DNA of 64,000 nucleotides from Lineus longissimus (lineage: Eukaryota > Nemertea > Pilidiophora > Heteronemertea > Lineidae), in assembly GCF_910592395.1 (NCBI RefSeq), contig NC_088316.1:11222001-11286000 (forward strand), written 5' to 3'. The translations under genes were made by a program, and so were the position numbers. This document shows positions 32,068 through 42,721 of this stretch, piece by piece; the first letter of the stretch is position 1, and each line of letters starts with the position of its first letter. The notes below the pieces were generated by a model. It saw only the letters and a program-made list of their open reading frames with translations, was not told the DNA's origin and ran no database searches.

Positions 32068-32985
32068 TTAATGAATACGAGTCCAGCCTCCTGACGGCCA
32101 CATTCGATGATTAAGTCGACCATTTGAATAATGTGTCAGCTTACCATATTTGTGGAGGCAAAGCCATCTCATTTTCCATCGTCCGAATGCATTCTCGATC
32201 TTCCGCCGAATTCTTCTGTGGTGGGCATTGAATTCGTTCTCCGCCGCATCTCGTGGGTGACGTACGGGAGTGATCAACCAAGGAAGCAATGGGTAGGCAC
32301 TATCACCCAATGATAACCCATTTGGGAGCCCATCGTTCTGAAATTTACGATTTAATCTACAGTTGTTCCAGATAAAGGCATTATGAGTACTACCTGGCCA
32401 TTTTGCCACCAAATTGGTAAACTTCAAGGTATGGTCACATATGCCTTGCACGTTGATCGCGTGGGAATGTTTTCGGCTGACGTAGGCTTCTTCTTGGACC
32501 GAGGGAGCCTTTATTCCAACCAAGCTTCCATCTACACAGCCAAGTACATTTGGTATGCGGCGGCGCTCTTGATTATAGAAACCCTCTTTTACTTCTTGTT
32601 GGAGATGGTGATCTCGTGGAAATGTTATAACTTGCGACGCCTTCCTTTCCAGTGCTGTGGAAACTCTATAAACAATTCGTGACACAGATGCTTGACTAAT
32701 GCCATTGAGGTCCCCACTTACAAACTGCAGATCTCCCGTTGCATAATAACGGAGGGCGCACATCACCTGTAAACTTGCCGGTAAAGCATGAGATCGTTGT
32801 GTTGGATGTTCTACATCTTCTTTGATCAAATCCACAACTTCCAGAATAACGTGACGTGGCATACGAAACCTCTTCATCAAGTCTACGTCATCGTAAATGT
32901 CCAGCGGATTTACCCGGTCTCTAAATATCCTATTTCGGCGAAAATGTCGTTGATTTTCCTCTTCTATTGCAAGAAGGAGCGCCAT
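32068..32985 (-). CDS. Harbinger DDE transposase of H3
   Basis: This 305-aa HARBI1-like frame starts MALLLAIEEENQRHFRRNR. A helix-turn-helix-like part (GISQASVSRIVYRVS) precedes the catalytic Asp in LGCVDGSLVGIK, Asp in GLSLGDSAYPLLPWL and Glu in RRKIENAFGRWKMRWLCL. The usual C-terminal VLHN block is missing. After LCLHKY a good donor (G|GTAAGC, about 32138) suggests the last codons are in another exon, or that a small indel has altered the end. It lies tail to tail with the Myb gene, the normal Harbinger arrangement. Confidence 0.85.
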   Translation of the reverse strand: MALLLAIEEENQRHFRRNRIFRDRVNPLDIYDDVDLMKRFRMPRHVILEVVDLIKEDVEHPTQRSHALPASLQVMCALRYYATGDLQFVSGDLNGISQASVSRIVYRVSTALERKASQVITFPRDHHLQQEVKEGFYNQERRRIPNVLGCVDGSLVGIKAPSVQEEAYVSRKHSHAINVQGICDHTLKFTNLVAKWPGSTHNAFIWNNCRLNRKFQNDGLPNGLSLGDSAYPLLPWLITPVRHPRDAAENEFNAHHRRIRRKIENAFGRWKMRWLCLHKYGKLTHYSNGRLNHRMWPSGGWTRIH

Positions 32986-35219
32986 GTTTTCTGCGTGTGA
33001 ATGCTTTGCGAGAGCCCAAAAGCTCTCGCTAAAATTATGGAGTTAACGAGGGTTGAGCGACCACACTGCGATTGCGAAGCGTGAGCGATGTCTTCATGAA
33101 ATCACCCGCAATGCGTGCGAGGAGTTTGTGAAGACACTGCGAATTCGCTAAATTACCGACGACCTGGCGAAGCGATTGCGTAGCGAGGCTTTTGTGATTA
33201 GAAAATTTTGCTAGGCGAGGTGTTTGCGATTGCGAAGCGTTTGCGAGGCTTTTGTGAATAAGGCCCCAGGCTTCTTGGTTCTCTTGCTGGAACTTGTTGC
33301 TGGGCCAAAGTACTTGTACCGGATGCATACGCTGGCACTGGTCTTATCGGGGTACTTGTTCTTGCAGGCACACTTCCAGTAAACATGGGTGTTTGCTGAT
33401 GTTGTGGATACTGCATTGCCATTGGAGCTGGCATCTGAGGCATTGTATTGAAGGCACCAGACATCATGTTTTGGGCTGAAGGAAATCGACGTAAATGATT
33501 GACTACATTGTGGTCAATTACAGTTCAGGAGACCGATTTATAGAGTAAACCAGATATTCAGTCTTGGATAAGGTAGCACAAAATGATTCAGACTTAAGCA
33601 GTTTAAACAAAGAATTGCCAACACTGTATGAGCACATACCTGTCGCCTGGTTAACCATTGGGTTCATAACCCCGAACATCATACGATCATCTATATTTGC
33701 TGCTGGAATTCCTGAGCTTGGCGTTTCTCAATTGCCTCTTGTTCAGACTTCCGTTGTTCCGCTTCATGGTGCATCATTTTCGTGAAGTGTCTCTTGCTGC
33801 ATCATGTAATCCTGAAGCAGGCCAACCATCTTGGGCTCATCCGTAGAAGATTTCCTCTTCCTTGATTTCTTCTTGAAATCTTTAATTCAAAGAAAATAAT
33901 TCATTAGTGATCATTCATAATAGCTTTCAGAAATATGAGGTCCAATACCAAAGCAATTCAACAGTCTGTCTTCTAAACAGTACATACATACATTGCATGT
34001 ACCATGTAGCTCACTTTAGGCCTACTCACCATTCACTGTAGTGGAACTGGAGTCCGACTGAGGCTGATTTGATATTTTTGCATAGTCGATTCCAGTTGCT
34101 GACAGGTAACAAAGTTTAATCATCGAACATGAATAAACTACTGTTGTTACATGTCAGCTAGTTTCAAATCAATGGACTTATGTTTTGATCACACTGAATC
34201 ACAACACTGCATTCGTTATAGAATGATATAATGCTCGCTTCGTTATAGAATGATATAATGCTAGCTTACCACTACATGCACAAGCTGGCCTACTAGGCCC
34301 ACTGCCTGGTGTTACACTTCTGCTCCGTCGGCCGTCTTCATTGGTTGCTGAAATTGAACAAGAAAAATGGTGAGCAGGTCATTAGGCTATTTGCTAATGA
34401 TATTCATAAAATAAATACAATTATTGTGCTCTTCCTAAAGTAGGACCTTAAAAGGCCTAGTCATGGTACGTAGTATAAGGTAGAAAGAAGAACAGATAGC
34501 AAACCTATGATCTGTCGGGATGTGCTGTCCATTCCACATCGTTCATTAGCTTGCTAGGCCTAGTTCAGTTTCAGAGGTCCCATGCCAAGACATCTACCTC
34601 CAGCTCCTGTGCCAGAAAAAGAGGAAATATTGACGTCGTCATCATCATCATCTACGGCATGTACGGCTGCTTCTTCTTCATCCTCGGAGATAATTCCTGG
34701 CTCTACCAGATCACCAACAACAGGCCTATCAATAGCATCGGTTGTCACTTTCTTTACAGTAACAACTACTTTCAGGGGGTTGGTGAGAGGCCTTGTACCT
34801 AGAATTTCATCTCGAATTTCCATGATCCTTGTCCTCGGGCGCCCCCATGCCCCGACCTGGACCTAGCACTGTTATCCTGGTGATAATCATGCTTCAACGC
34901 CTTAATTTTACTTCTACATTGCTTGCCAGTACGTTCATAGCCTCTCTGAGCCAGCAGCATTGCAATTCTGTTGTACACAGCGATGTTCCTGTGCACGCCT
35001 TCAAGCTGTGCTTCGACGTCCTCATCGCGCCAAATCTCTACAAGGGCCGTTGTTTCGTTGGCACCCCAAGTGGCCATGGTGAACTGACAAATGGATGAGA
35101 AGAAACAAACCGAAAATATGGAAAATGTAGTGCACAAAACTGACATTCAATGACAGATACTCCCGCGTGTTTCTCCAGTGCTAAAACAGGAAGAAGATAA
35201 TGCACATGCGTGTAGGTGA

Positions 35220-35434
35220 TGCGATCTGGATAAATCGCTCCGGGCATTCACACACAAATACAAAGCGATTCGGCCAATGCGATCTAGCTAAATCGACTTT
35301 GAAAACGGTTCAGGAAGTGTTTTGAATACGGCGATTCAGAAGCGTTTTTAGTGTGAATGGGTAAAGCGATTTAGCGGAATGAAACGATTTGGAACTGGGC
35401 CAAAGCGATTTAAACGTCTAGTGAGAACGCGGCT
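35220..35434. repeat. AAAGCGATT-rich sequence, possible transposon end
   Basis: At least six variants of AAAGCGATT or AATCGC lie in about 210 bp just upstream of the trihelix gene, bounded by GAGAACGCGGC. Read on minus it starts GCCGCGTTCTCACTAGACG. This is reminiscent of the subterminal repeats of PIF/ISL2EU elements. No matching opposite end was found. Confidence 0.4.
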
Positions 35435-35550
35435 ATAGAGACAGTATTGTTGCAATGGAAAAAAAGGAAATATAGCAGCTGCTTGTCACTGCTGAACAGA
35501 AAGAACTGATTAGGGGCATCATTAATTTTAACAATTTAGATACTGAAGAA

Positions 35551-36158
35551 GTGGATACTGGATTCTGTGATGTTGGAATACAATGTGGGGACACTGGGGG
35601 ACTTGATGATGAAGTGGAGAGAGTGATTGCAGTGGAACCTGTGGGGATTGATATACATGTACCATTGCCGGTACCCATAGCTAAGCAGCCTGCTGCAGGT
35701 GGGGATTTAGACAGTGATGATCAGGAACAGAGTGGTGGGGAAGGGGTTAATCAAGTCCAGGATAATGTGGTGTTACCAGTGGCTGATGAGGGGAGGGCTC
35801 TGCTTGTCCCTAGAGATTTAGGAAGGGTAGAATGTCAGGAGTGTTACTGCCAGCCATGTGTGACCACTAAGAGACCAGGATGGTTGGGTGCTAGTCAGCC
35901 ACCAAGGAAGGGGATAATTTGATTCGGAAGGATTTGTACAAACAATAATGGAAAAGATTGAGAGACCGTGGGGCATGGGATGATCATAGATATATTCAGA
36001 GGAAACAGATATTACTTCAGCAAAGAAATCAAGATGAAATTGTTTGGACAAGGAACAGAAAAGAGAGGGAGATAATTCCTGATTGCCTTCTTGCTTTTGT
36101 GAGAGGACTTTATCCTAATCCGCGTGGGCAACCATACATGGGACATAAGTGGCAGTAA
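35551..36158 (+). pseudogene. P2X7-cytoplasmic-domain-like protein, broken
   Basis: After an acidic leader comes a Cys cluster (CQECYCQPC), then TTKRPGWLGASQPPRKG. After a frameshift and one TAA come WDDHRYIQRKQILLQQ and EREIIPDCLLAFVRGLYPNPRGQPYMG. The pattern Cys cluster, (R/K)-Y-Q-I, IIPDC..A.VR..YP.P.G.Y.G matches the C-terminal 'ballast' domain of the P2X7 receptor. That domain also occurs alone in many invertebrate proteins. There is no channel part here. The frameshift lies near 35908 and the stop near 35975. Confidence 0.6.
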
Positions 36159-37860
36159 ATAGTAGTTTGTACCAGTGTGTCTGATTTTGTGATGGATATA
36201 GCACAATTTCATATTTTATCTTTAGTTTGTAAAATACAGGAGATTCTTTTCATTTCTATTTGAGACTGTATATAATATTGTGGATTATCATTGGAACTAG
36301 AATTGGAACTCATTTCACTTGGATTACTTGTTGAAAGGATTATCATTTTATTATTAACTGATGGATTCACAAACAATATCTAAATTGGGACTATTATTAT
36401 CAAGGACCTAATACTGAATGTACTGATAAAAGAAGAAGGTATGTGTATTTGAACTGAAGCATGCATATTCTACTCTGGCGCATGGCATGCACTGTTTACT
36501 AACACCAAATTAATTTATGCGTATTATTGCACTAGATGGATGCATTATGTGTTTGAAAATGGTCAGTTGGAGCTTGTTTCATCCCAAATACACCAACTAG
36601 GATAATTCTGTTACCAATGAAATTTGGTCTTTTGGTTTGTTATTACTTTAACTTGATCATGGTTTATGATTCAAATTACTCATTCAACACCAATCTCAAG
36701 ATGTTTGACAAAATTTGTCCAAAAACCCAGGAACTCTGAATTCAAATTTACCACTCAGCCATTTGCCAACCTGGTGCCCGCCTGCTCCTTTTATACCAGC
36801 GTTGCCTGTTTAACGGCCTAAAGAATTGGCACTATGCCCAAAATAAACCCTGAAAAATATGTCCAAATTAGGATTCAATGCCCAAAATACGATCTGTAAA
36901 TAAAAGAAAACATCTTTAAATACATGACTATTCGACGGTGAACAAAGAAATCCACATGTCATCACACATTCCTCTCAAAATAAATTAGTTTTGACGATTT
37001 ATTTGCGTTCGAAATTTCCCTTTTTTCTGACTATGTGTTGGTGTACCCACTGCCACCTTTCCTGCGTTCCATTCAACAAAAGGGCATCGATAATTTCAAC
37101 CTCGATACAGATGCCAAGTGTATACACATCCCTTATACACACTCTAAGTGCATGGGACGCGGCTTCTTCTCGGAAATATGTTAATGAGCAGCATGACGGC
37201 CAATCTGAACTGTCAGTGCCCGATATATGTCAACTCAATTCTGCTATGCCTGGGCACTGTGGTCGGCCAAAAAAGACTGGAAAGTCGCATAAGAAAAGCA
37301 GCAGTACATATGCTTCCAATACGAAGAAGCGCAGGGCCGATGATCACAACTGAACATCGCTGTTCAGCTTTTTTCAGCATGCGCCAAAAAGATCTGCCGA
37401 TATGTACACAATGGACAATGCTTCTTACATGCATTGATATGCACATCACAATTTATGCAAGCAACACCTCACCTTCTTTACGACGCCGTTCACTATTTAT
37501 CGGCTGCATCAATCAACCAATCCATCAGCATGAAATTAACTGAGAATATTGTGCACTGGTCAACCATTTGAATGCCATTCAGCATGTTACGATGTGTTAG
37601 GCCTTTGCGTTTTGTGTGGACATCCTCACATTGCCATGGTCGGATCAATTGGAAGGTGCAATGGCCGACGCTGGTTGGCTGCTTTGGTCATGTGATGAGA
37701 ATGTTTAGTTAACACTACCACATGCGTTGGCCACCCAGCTGGAACATGTTAACCCTTTGGCTTCACTACTCGCACTACTGGCGTACAATTTCACGTAGGC
37801 CTAGTTATACAACCTGATTAGGCCTAAACTGATATTTTTCATTCTCATTTTATTGAACAG
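36159..37860. other. No recognised gene
   Basis: AT-rich DNA. Open frames around 36991-37543 contain GRPKKTGKSHKKSSS, but overlapping frames have no family likeness and I cannot support a gene. Confidence 0.4.
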
Positions 37861-38821
37861 GGCCAAGTGATGTGAGTTCATATGCTGATACTGTTGCTGC
37901 TGATGTCAGTTTGGCTAATGGTGATGGTGATGATGACGTCCAACCCCAAAGCCCAGGTGATAATAATGATGCTCATGCTGGTGACCATGTCAGTTTGACT
38001 GATGATGATGATGATGTCCATGACGTCCAACCCCAGAGCCCACGTGATGACAATGATGCTGCTGATGTCAGTTTGACTGATGATGATGGTGATAATGACG
38101 TCCAACCCCAAAGCCCAGGTGATAATAATGATGCTGCTGATGTCAGTTTGGATAACGCTGATGGTGATGATGACGTCCAACCCCTAAGCCCAGGTGATAA
38201 TGATGCTACTGATGTCAGTTTGGATGATGCTGATAATGATAATTATGACGTCCAACCCCAAAGCCCACGTGATGATACCGATGCTACTGATGTCAGTTCG
38301 GATGATGCTGAGGTGTGTAATACTATAATGGTTATCGTATAACTAGTACTTGTAGTAACATGCTTAGCTCTTGGCAACCACTGCCTTGTGTCTAAACTCT
38401 TGGACACTTTTAACCCTTGAATACAATCAGCTGTCCATCAGCATACATGAACATATCTGACTGAATCAAAAGTAGACTGTACTATCAATTTTTCCAGGTG
38501 TCTTCTGATGCTCAGGCATATGATGTGAACTCAATTAGCAGTGGTGGTTATAGTGAACATGAAGAACTGGGTGACTCGTCAGGAGATGAAGGTGACCATG
38601 ATCAGCCGTTATCACGATCTCCTGAACACAAGCAAGATAAGAGAAGACGGGATGACTTGACTCTGCTCAGACTATACCCGGACTTTCTTCTTGGTCCTGA
38701 TGGATTCTTGTGTCGGGTCTGCTCCGCCTTTGCCCCACCTGCAGACAGGAACAACAAGTTATTAAAACCATTTATTTCAACAGGCTCAGATTTGGGGGAT
38801 CACCTTCAAAATTGCATTTGA
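37861..38821 (+). CDS. Two exons of an acidic-repeat, zinc-finger-like protein (3' broken)
   Basis: Exon 37861-38312 (acceptor TTGAACAG, donor GAG|GTGTGT) and exon 38498 onward (acceptor TTTTTCCAG) join in phase 0. The first encodes five copies of a ~24-aa acidic unit (DVQPQSPGDNNDAADVSL). The second continues with KRRRDDLTLLRLYPDFLLG, then FLCRVCSAFAPP and GSDLGDHLQNC, which looks like the start of a TTF/BED-type zinc finger of a hAT-type transposase. The frame ends at TGA (38819-38821), just before family A copy A2, so the rest is lost. Function unknown. Confidence 0.5.
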
Positions 38822-38838
38822 GATGTCTTGAGAATGAA

Positions 38839-39876
38839 ATGAAATGGCCAGGGCCATTGTGCTCACCTCATGTGGAGGAAAGACGGATAAAGAGCATGGT
38901 ATTGTGTCATGTAGTGTTAGGTTTGATGTAGGTCCAAGCAATTACAATTTCCCCAAAATGGCCAATTTACAGTACATTCGACCTCTGTGACCTTGAAAAG
39001 TAGGTCAAATCAAAGAAGACCCGGGTGACACATTGAATGGTTGTTAGAATTAGATGTACCTATGATATAAAATTGGTGCCAATCAGGCAAGTAATACTAG
39101 GAATAATGGCATTTTGAAGAATTTAGGATTTGGCCCCCTCCCTGGAGGCCAAACGGCAAATCAGATCGCACCAAACTTCGGTACCTGAGACCACCTGACC
39201 AAGGGGTACATGTGTACTTAATTTGTGATCAATAGTCATTGCAGTTAAGAAACGTGCCATAGTAACGGCCTGACGGCCAATTTACGCCATTTGACCTCTG
39301 TGACCTTGACAAGAAGGTCAAATTAAAAACCTGTGTGACATATATTGTATGGCGGTTAGATGTACCCATGATATCAAATTGGTGGCAATCGGGCAAGAAG
39401 TTAAGGAATAATCAAATTTTTAAGGTTTTTGGATTTTGCCCCCTGGTGGTCAAGTGGTGAATCATATTGGACCAAACTTCGGTCCCTGAGATTACCTGAC
39501 TAAGGGGTAAATGTGTACCAAATTTGGGATCAATAGTCATTGCAGTTTAGAAACGTGCCATCGTTACATCCTAACGGCCAATTTTCACTATTTGACCTCT
39601 GTGACCTTGAAAAGGAGGGCAAATCAAAAACCCGGAGGATATATGATGCACCTTTGCTAGAAGTACCTACCATATTTTTTTCAAAATTTCCCGACTACTA
39701 TTAAGGGAGATATTGCATATTTTCACTTTTAACGTTTGGCCCCCTGGTGGCCAAACCATAAAACAAATCAGACCGAAACTTGGTCTCCAAGGTGTCATTA
39801 CATAAGGGTACATGTGTACCAAGTTTCAACTCAATAGCTCTAACAGTTACGAAACGTGCCCTGCTAAAGTACGACG

Positions 39877-39923
<47 letters not shown>

Positions 39924-39976
39924 ACGACGGACGCCACGGTATGGGATAAGCTCACCTCTGCTAAGAGGTGAGCCAA
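38839..39976 (+). mobile_element. Family A, copy A2
   Basis: Full length with the same ends as A1, except that the terminal CTAA reads CCAA. The microsatellite is an (ACG) run of about 15 units at 39877-39923. The three receptor-type sites are present, but the opposing half site in the third reads AGGGCA. Confidence 0.88.
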
Positions 39977-40400
39977 AAACCGTGTGTTGTGTTGATGAGT
40001 AAAGGTGGGCTGGCTGGACAAGAGAGCCCAGAGCACTGTGGAAGCCAACAGGGCATATTTAGGTCAGCTGATAAAGTTCCTGCATTACCATGTACACCAT
40101 TATATTCCCAAATCGCACTATTCCTTTCTTAGCAAATGATTTGGAGGAGAAAGTCACCAAGGACTTTCTGGAGAAGAATGGTTCCTCAATGTCGATCTAT
40201 TGCCGGAAAAAGGTAAAGATATTGAGCATCGCAGCGAGCCATGAATATTCATGAATATACATTTTCCTTGAAATTGATGGAAATCGATTGTCCAGTTGAC
40301 TATTTGGCTTGGTGTCAAAGATTAGGAAGTTGTTATGGGTGTGAGATTCTGACTTTGAGGTCTCGTACTTGCATAAAGTTTGCATGATTAGAGTAATGCG
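39977..40400. other. No gene seen
   Basis: Unique-looking sequence between A2 and the inverted 81-bp unit. Nothing recognised. Confidence 0.4.
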
Positions 40401-40404
40401 ATGG

Positions 40405-40518
40405 TTGACTCCAAAGATTCTAACCTTGTCACTGTCAGACTGCATGTTGCGTACTAGTATAAGTGTGGAGTTTGCAGCAATAGACTCCCGCGACGGTTGA
40501 CTCCTGAGATCCTGCACC
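40405..40518 (-). repeat. Single 81-bp-type unit in inverted orientation
   Basis: GGAGTTTGCAGCAATAGACT followed by CCCGCGACGGTTGACTCCTGAGATCCTG is the reverse complement of the array at 41135-41715. The outer half is more diverged. Confidence 0.75.
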
Positions 40519-40985
40519 AACAACAACACGGCATGCTCATGGCATGGCAATCTATGTTTCGGACAAACTACCCAAACTGTCAATAAAAACCTACAATGAA
40601 ACCTCTCTCGAAATCAGTCTTGTTACAGTGCCTACATCGCTTCCTTTGACAGTCAAGATAGTTGGGGTATACTGCTACCCACCACCAAACATTACCAGTT
40701 TGATAAATATTCTCACGAATTTCTTTCAACAAGAAGATCTACAGAACACACCAACAATAATACTAGGCGACTTCAACATTAATATTGCAGATACATCACC
40801 ACGCAGCCAACAGTTGCTATCCTTCTTCAATGAACAGAACTTCACGCAACTAATCTACCAAGACACAACTGACTTCCAAACGCAGATCGATCAGATTTAT
40901 TGAAATATCCCAAACAGCCAGTTGCACACTCTTGTTCATGAAATCTACTTCTCCTACCACAAAGCCTTATCATGTTGCCTACATA
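40519..40985 (+). pseudogene. Endonuclease-domain fragment, Helentron-like
   Basis: KIVGVYCYPPPNITSLINIL, TPTIILGDFNINI, LIYQDTTDFQTQIDQIY and, after a TGA in place of Trp, FSYHKALSC follow the order of the C-terminal endonuclease of the intact Helentron at 55253 (VNIYRPPTYN, IIVGDFNLDL, HTLLDHIY, YSYHNI). The sequences are clearly diverged, so it is another family or an old copy; a LINE endonuclease is less likely. Only this domain remains, and it is bounded by inverted 81-bp units. Confidence 0.6.
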
Positions 40986-41134
40986 GCTAAATCAACTGCT
41001 ACTCACTTATATCATACTTCCCAACTACTACCTGCAAAGTGTAGTCTGCAAGCAGTGATTTCCATACTCAGACTACCTAAACGATAGAACCTGTGCCAGC
41101 ACACAAGATTTCATTGTCTGGGTCAAATCAGACG

Positions 41135-41715
41135 TCGAATGATGGGAGTCAACCATTGCAGGAGTCTAGAAGTCTACCATCGCGGGAGTCCAAGAGTCAG
41201 TGTCGCAGAATCTCCAGAGTCAACCGTCCTGGAAGTCTATTGCTGCAAACTCCATACTTATAGGGTACCTTGGAGTCAGACAAGGTCAAAATCTCAGGAG
41301 TCAACCGTCGCGGGAGTCTATTGCTGCAAACTCCATACAAATAGGACACCTTGGGGTCAGACAAGGTCAGGATCTCAGGAGTCAACCATCACGGGAGTCT
41401 ATTGCTGCAAACTCCATACTAATAGGACACCTTGGGGGTCAGACAAGGTCAGGATCTCAGGAGTCAACCGTCGCGGGAGTCTATTGCTGCAAACTCCATA
41501 CTGATAGGAAACCTTGGTGTCAGACAAGGCCAGGATCTCAGGAGTCAACCGTCACGGGAGTCTTTTGCTGCAAACTCCATACAAATAGGAAACTTTGGTG
41601 TCAGACAAGGCCAGGATCTCAGGAGTCAACCGTCACGGGAGTCTATTGCTGCAAACTCCATACAAATAGGAAACCTTGGTGTCAGACAAGGTCAGTATCT
41701 CAGGAGTTGTGACAG
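41135..41715 (+). repeat. 81-bp minisatellite, about seven copies
   Basis: The unit, containing GGGAGTCTATTGCTGCAAACTC and GGTCAGACAAGGTCAGGATC, recurs at 41234, 41315, 41396, 41478, 41559 and 41640. Because 81 is a multiple of three, all frames stay open (SRESIAANSI and similar). The open frames are a by-product and are not evidence of a protein. Confidence 0.9.
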
Positions 41716-42189
41716 CCAGTAGGCTTGAGACTCCCTTTAAGAGTGTTTGAATTTGGCGCCACCCAATTTTACCGCCACTGTTAGCCTTTTGTTTGAGTCT
41801 GCGCAATAGGTGCTCATATATTGATACAGATGGAACCGGGGCGATTGCCAGATCTGTCTTGGTAATTTGGATAAAGCACGGGATATCAAAGAGGTAATTA
41901 TGCCTAAGACTACATTGTTTAGAAGGATGAAAGTCCAGTCTGTAACTGTAAGGCCTGAGGAGATGCTGTATCGGCCCAGATACTGTAAAAGGGCCACTTT
42001 GATGAGGGGTTTCTCGACCAACATGGCGTTGTTTACCTTTCTAGTCTTTGTTTTGTTGACTTCGCCACTGGGTTTTTGTGGCCTAAATATAATTTGTAAG
42101 GGTTCAGAGAAGTCTTAATTATGTATGTTACTATGTACACTATTTAGTTATGTAGGCCTACAAGCCTGTCAGGTGCCTGGGATTCTCTT

Positions 42190-42460
42190 GTTGGGGGAGA
42201 ATTTGCACTGTAGCGGCCCGTGGTTTTGCAGGCCTTTTCTAGCTTTCTGTGTGTAGTTTAGTGCAATGCTCGTAGATGGCAGCACCTGACGGCTTGGAGG
42301 TTTTGTCTTTCAAGAAGCCAGTTTGGCTCTACTCCTATACTTTTATGAAGGTTGATTGTATTTTTAGTGTGGAAATTATTGTATCATTTCAGATTCCACG
42401 GACATGAATAAAGAAAGGGTGAAAAAGGATAGTGTTCTGTCGTGTCCTTTGATAGTGCCA
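42190..42460 (+). mobile_element. LTR-like sequence with polypurine tract
   Basis: TTGTTGGGGGAGAATTTG resembles a polypurine tract. It is followed by TGCACTGTAGCGGCCC, about 200 bp with AATAAAG at about 42405, and a GT-rich stretch. This is the usual 3' end of a Gypsy element. No matching second LTR or coding region lies nearby, so it is a solo LTR at best. Confidence 0.4.
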
Positions 42461-42672
42461 ATCGCAGTTATACGATCCATTTTTTGGTTAGCAATGCGGA
42501 AGGATTCCGCATTGCGTTATCCGTCTTTCTATTGTGCACGTTTTATTAGTTAAAAAATTTTAGTGTGAGTAAATAACGTAGATTTTGAAGAAATCGCAGT
42601 TACACGATCTATTTTTTGGTTAGCAATGCGGAAGGATTCCGCATTGCGTTATCCTTCTTTCTATTGTGCACG
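42461..42672. repeat. 80-bp hairpin-bearing direct repeats around a 52-bp spacer
   Basis: 42461-42540 and 42593-42672 are near identical. Each contains GCAATGCGGAA-GGA-TTCCGCATTGC, an 11-bp perfect stem with a 3-base loop. The 52-bp spacer (42541-42592) occurs again at 43809-43860. The hAT-like element lies between the second hairpin unit and the second spacer. Confidence 0.75.
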
Positions 42673-42721
42673 GTTTGATGTTTGTTGATTTATCTTTGTG
42701 GTTTGTGGACCCTCTGTGCTT

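Larger units (their letters stand above)
29171..33266 (+). mobile_element. Complete PIF/Harbinger transposon H3 (4,096 bp)
   Basis: The ends are GGGCCTTATTCACAAAAG and its inverted complement CTTTTGTGAATAAGGCCC. The 3-bp duplication CAG is at 29168-29170 and 33267-33269. Subterminal regions on both sides are dense in GCGAAGCG, CGCAATCGC and TTCGCTA motifs, likely transposase or Myb-protein sites. It carries a spliced Myb/SANT-type gene on plus (29470-31214) and a transposase on minus (32985-32068), facing each other. A foldback element sits in the intron and a 206-bp TIR element between the genes. H3 belongs to a different Harbinger family from H1 and H2. Confidence 0.9.
29072..35077 (-). pseudogene. 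Trihelix (Myb/SANT-like) gene split by Harbinger H3
   Basis: Translation starts at 35077 (MATWGANETTALVEIW) with a trihelix domain (VYNRIAMLLAQRGYERTGKQCRSKIKALK, then DEILGTRP). This is a DNA-binding fold common in expanded invertebrate and fish families. A one-base loss near 34805 shifts the frame inside the domain, followed by an acidic stretch (SEDEEEAAVHAVDDDDDD). Further exons with good borders are 34270-34347, 34030-34098, 33640-33879 (frameshifted) and 33475 downward (Met/Gln/Pro-rich). The last exon is cut at 33267 by H3 and continues at 29170 (FSSIKSSFDVLN) to TAA at 29072. The two halves join in frame if one CAG copy is counted. It may itself belong to an older transposon. Confidence 0.7.

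Noticed and set aside
36991-37543. Possible zinc-finger or MULE C-terminus (CWCTHCHLSC, GRPKK)
   Set aside because: Cys spacing does not fit a SWIM finger and overlapping frames are equally open; too weak to call.
39780-40048. Arg- or Ser-rich ORFs over the (ACG)n arrays of family A (also near 1110, 47080 and 54900)
   Set aside because: They are translations of a microsatellite inside a repeat; frame and length vary with array length.
41135-41715. CRISPR-like array
   Set aside because: The whole unit is conserved, with no variable spacers, and the genome is eukaryotic.
41135-41722. Long overlapping ORFs of 96-170 codons with SRESIAANSI repeats
   Set aside because: The 81-bp unit keeps all frames open; the protein repeats are a by-product.
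41745-41775. Second primer binding site (TTGGCGCCACCC)
   Set aside because: Only the first seven bases fit and no LTR end precedes it.
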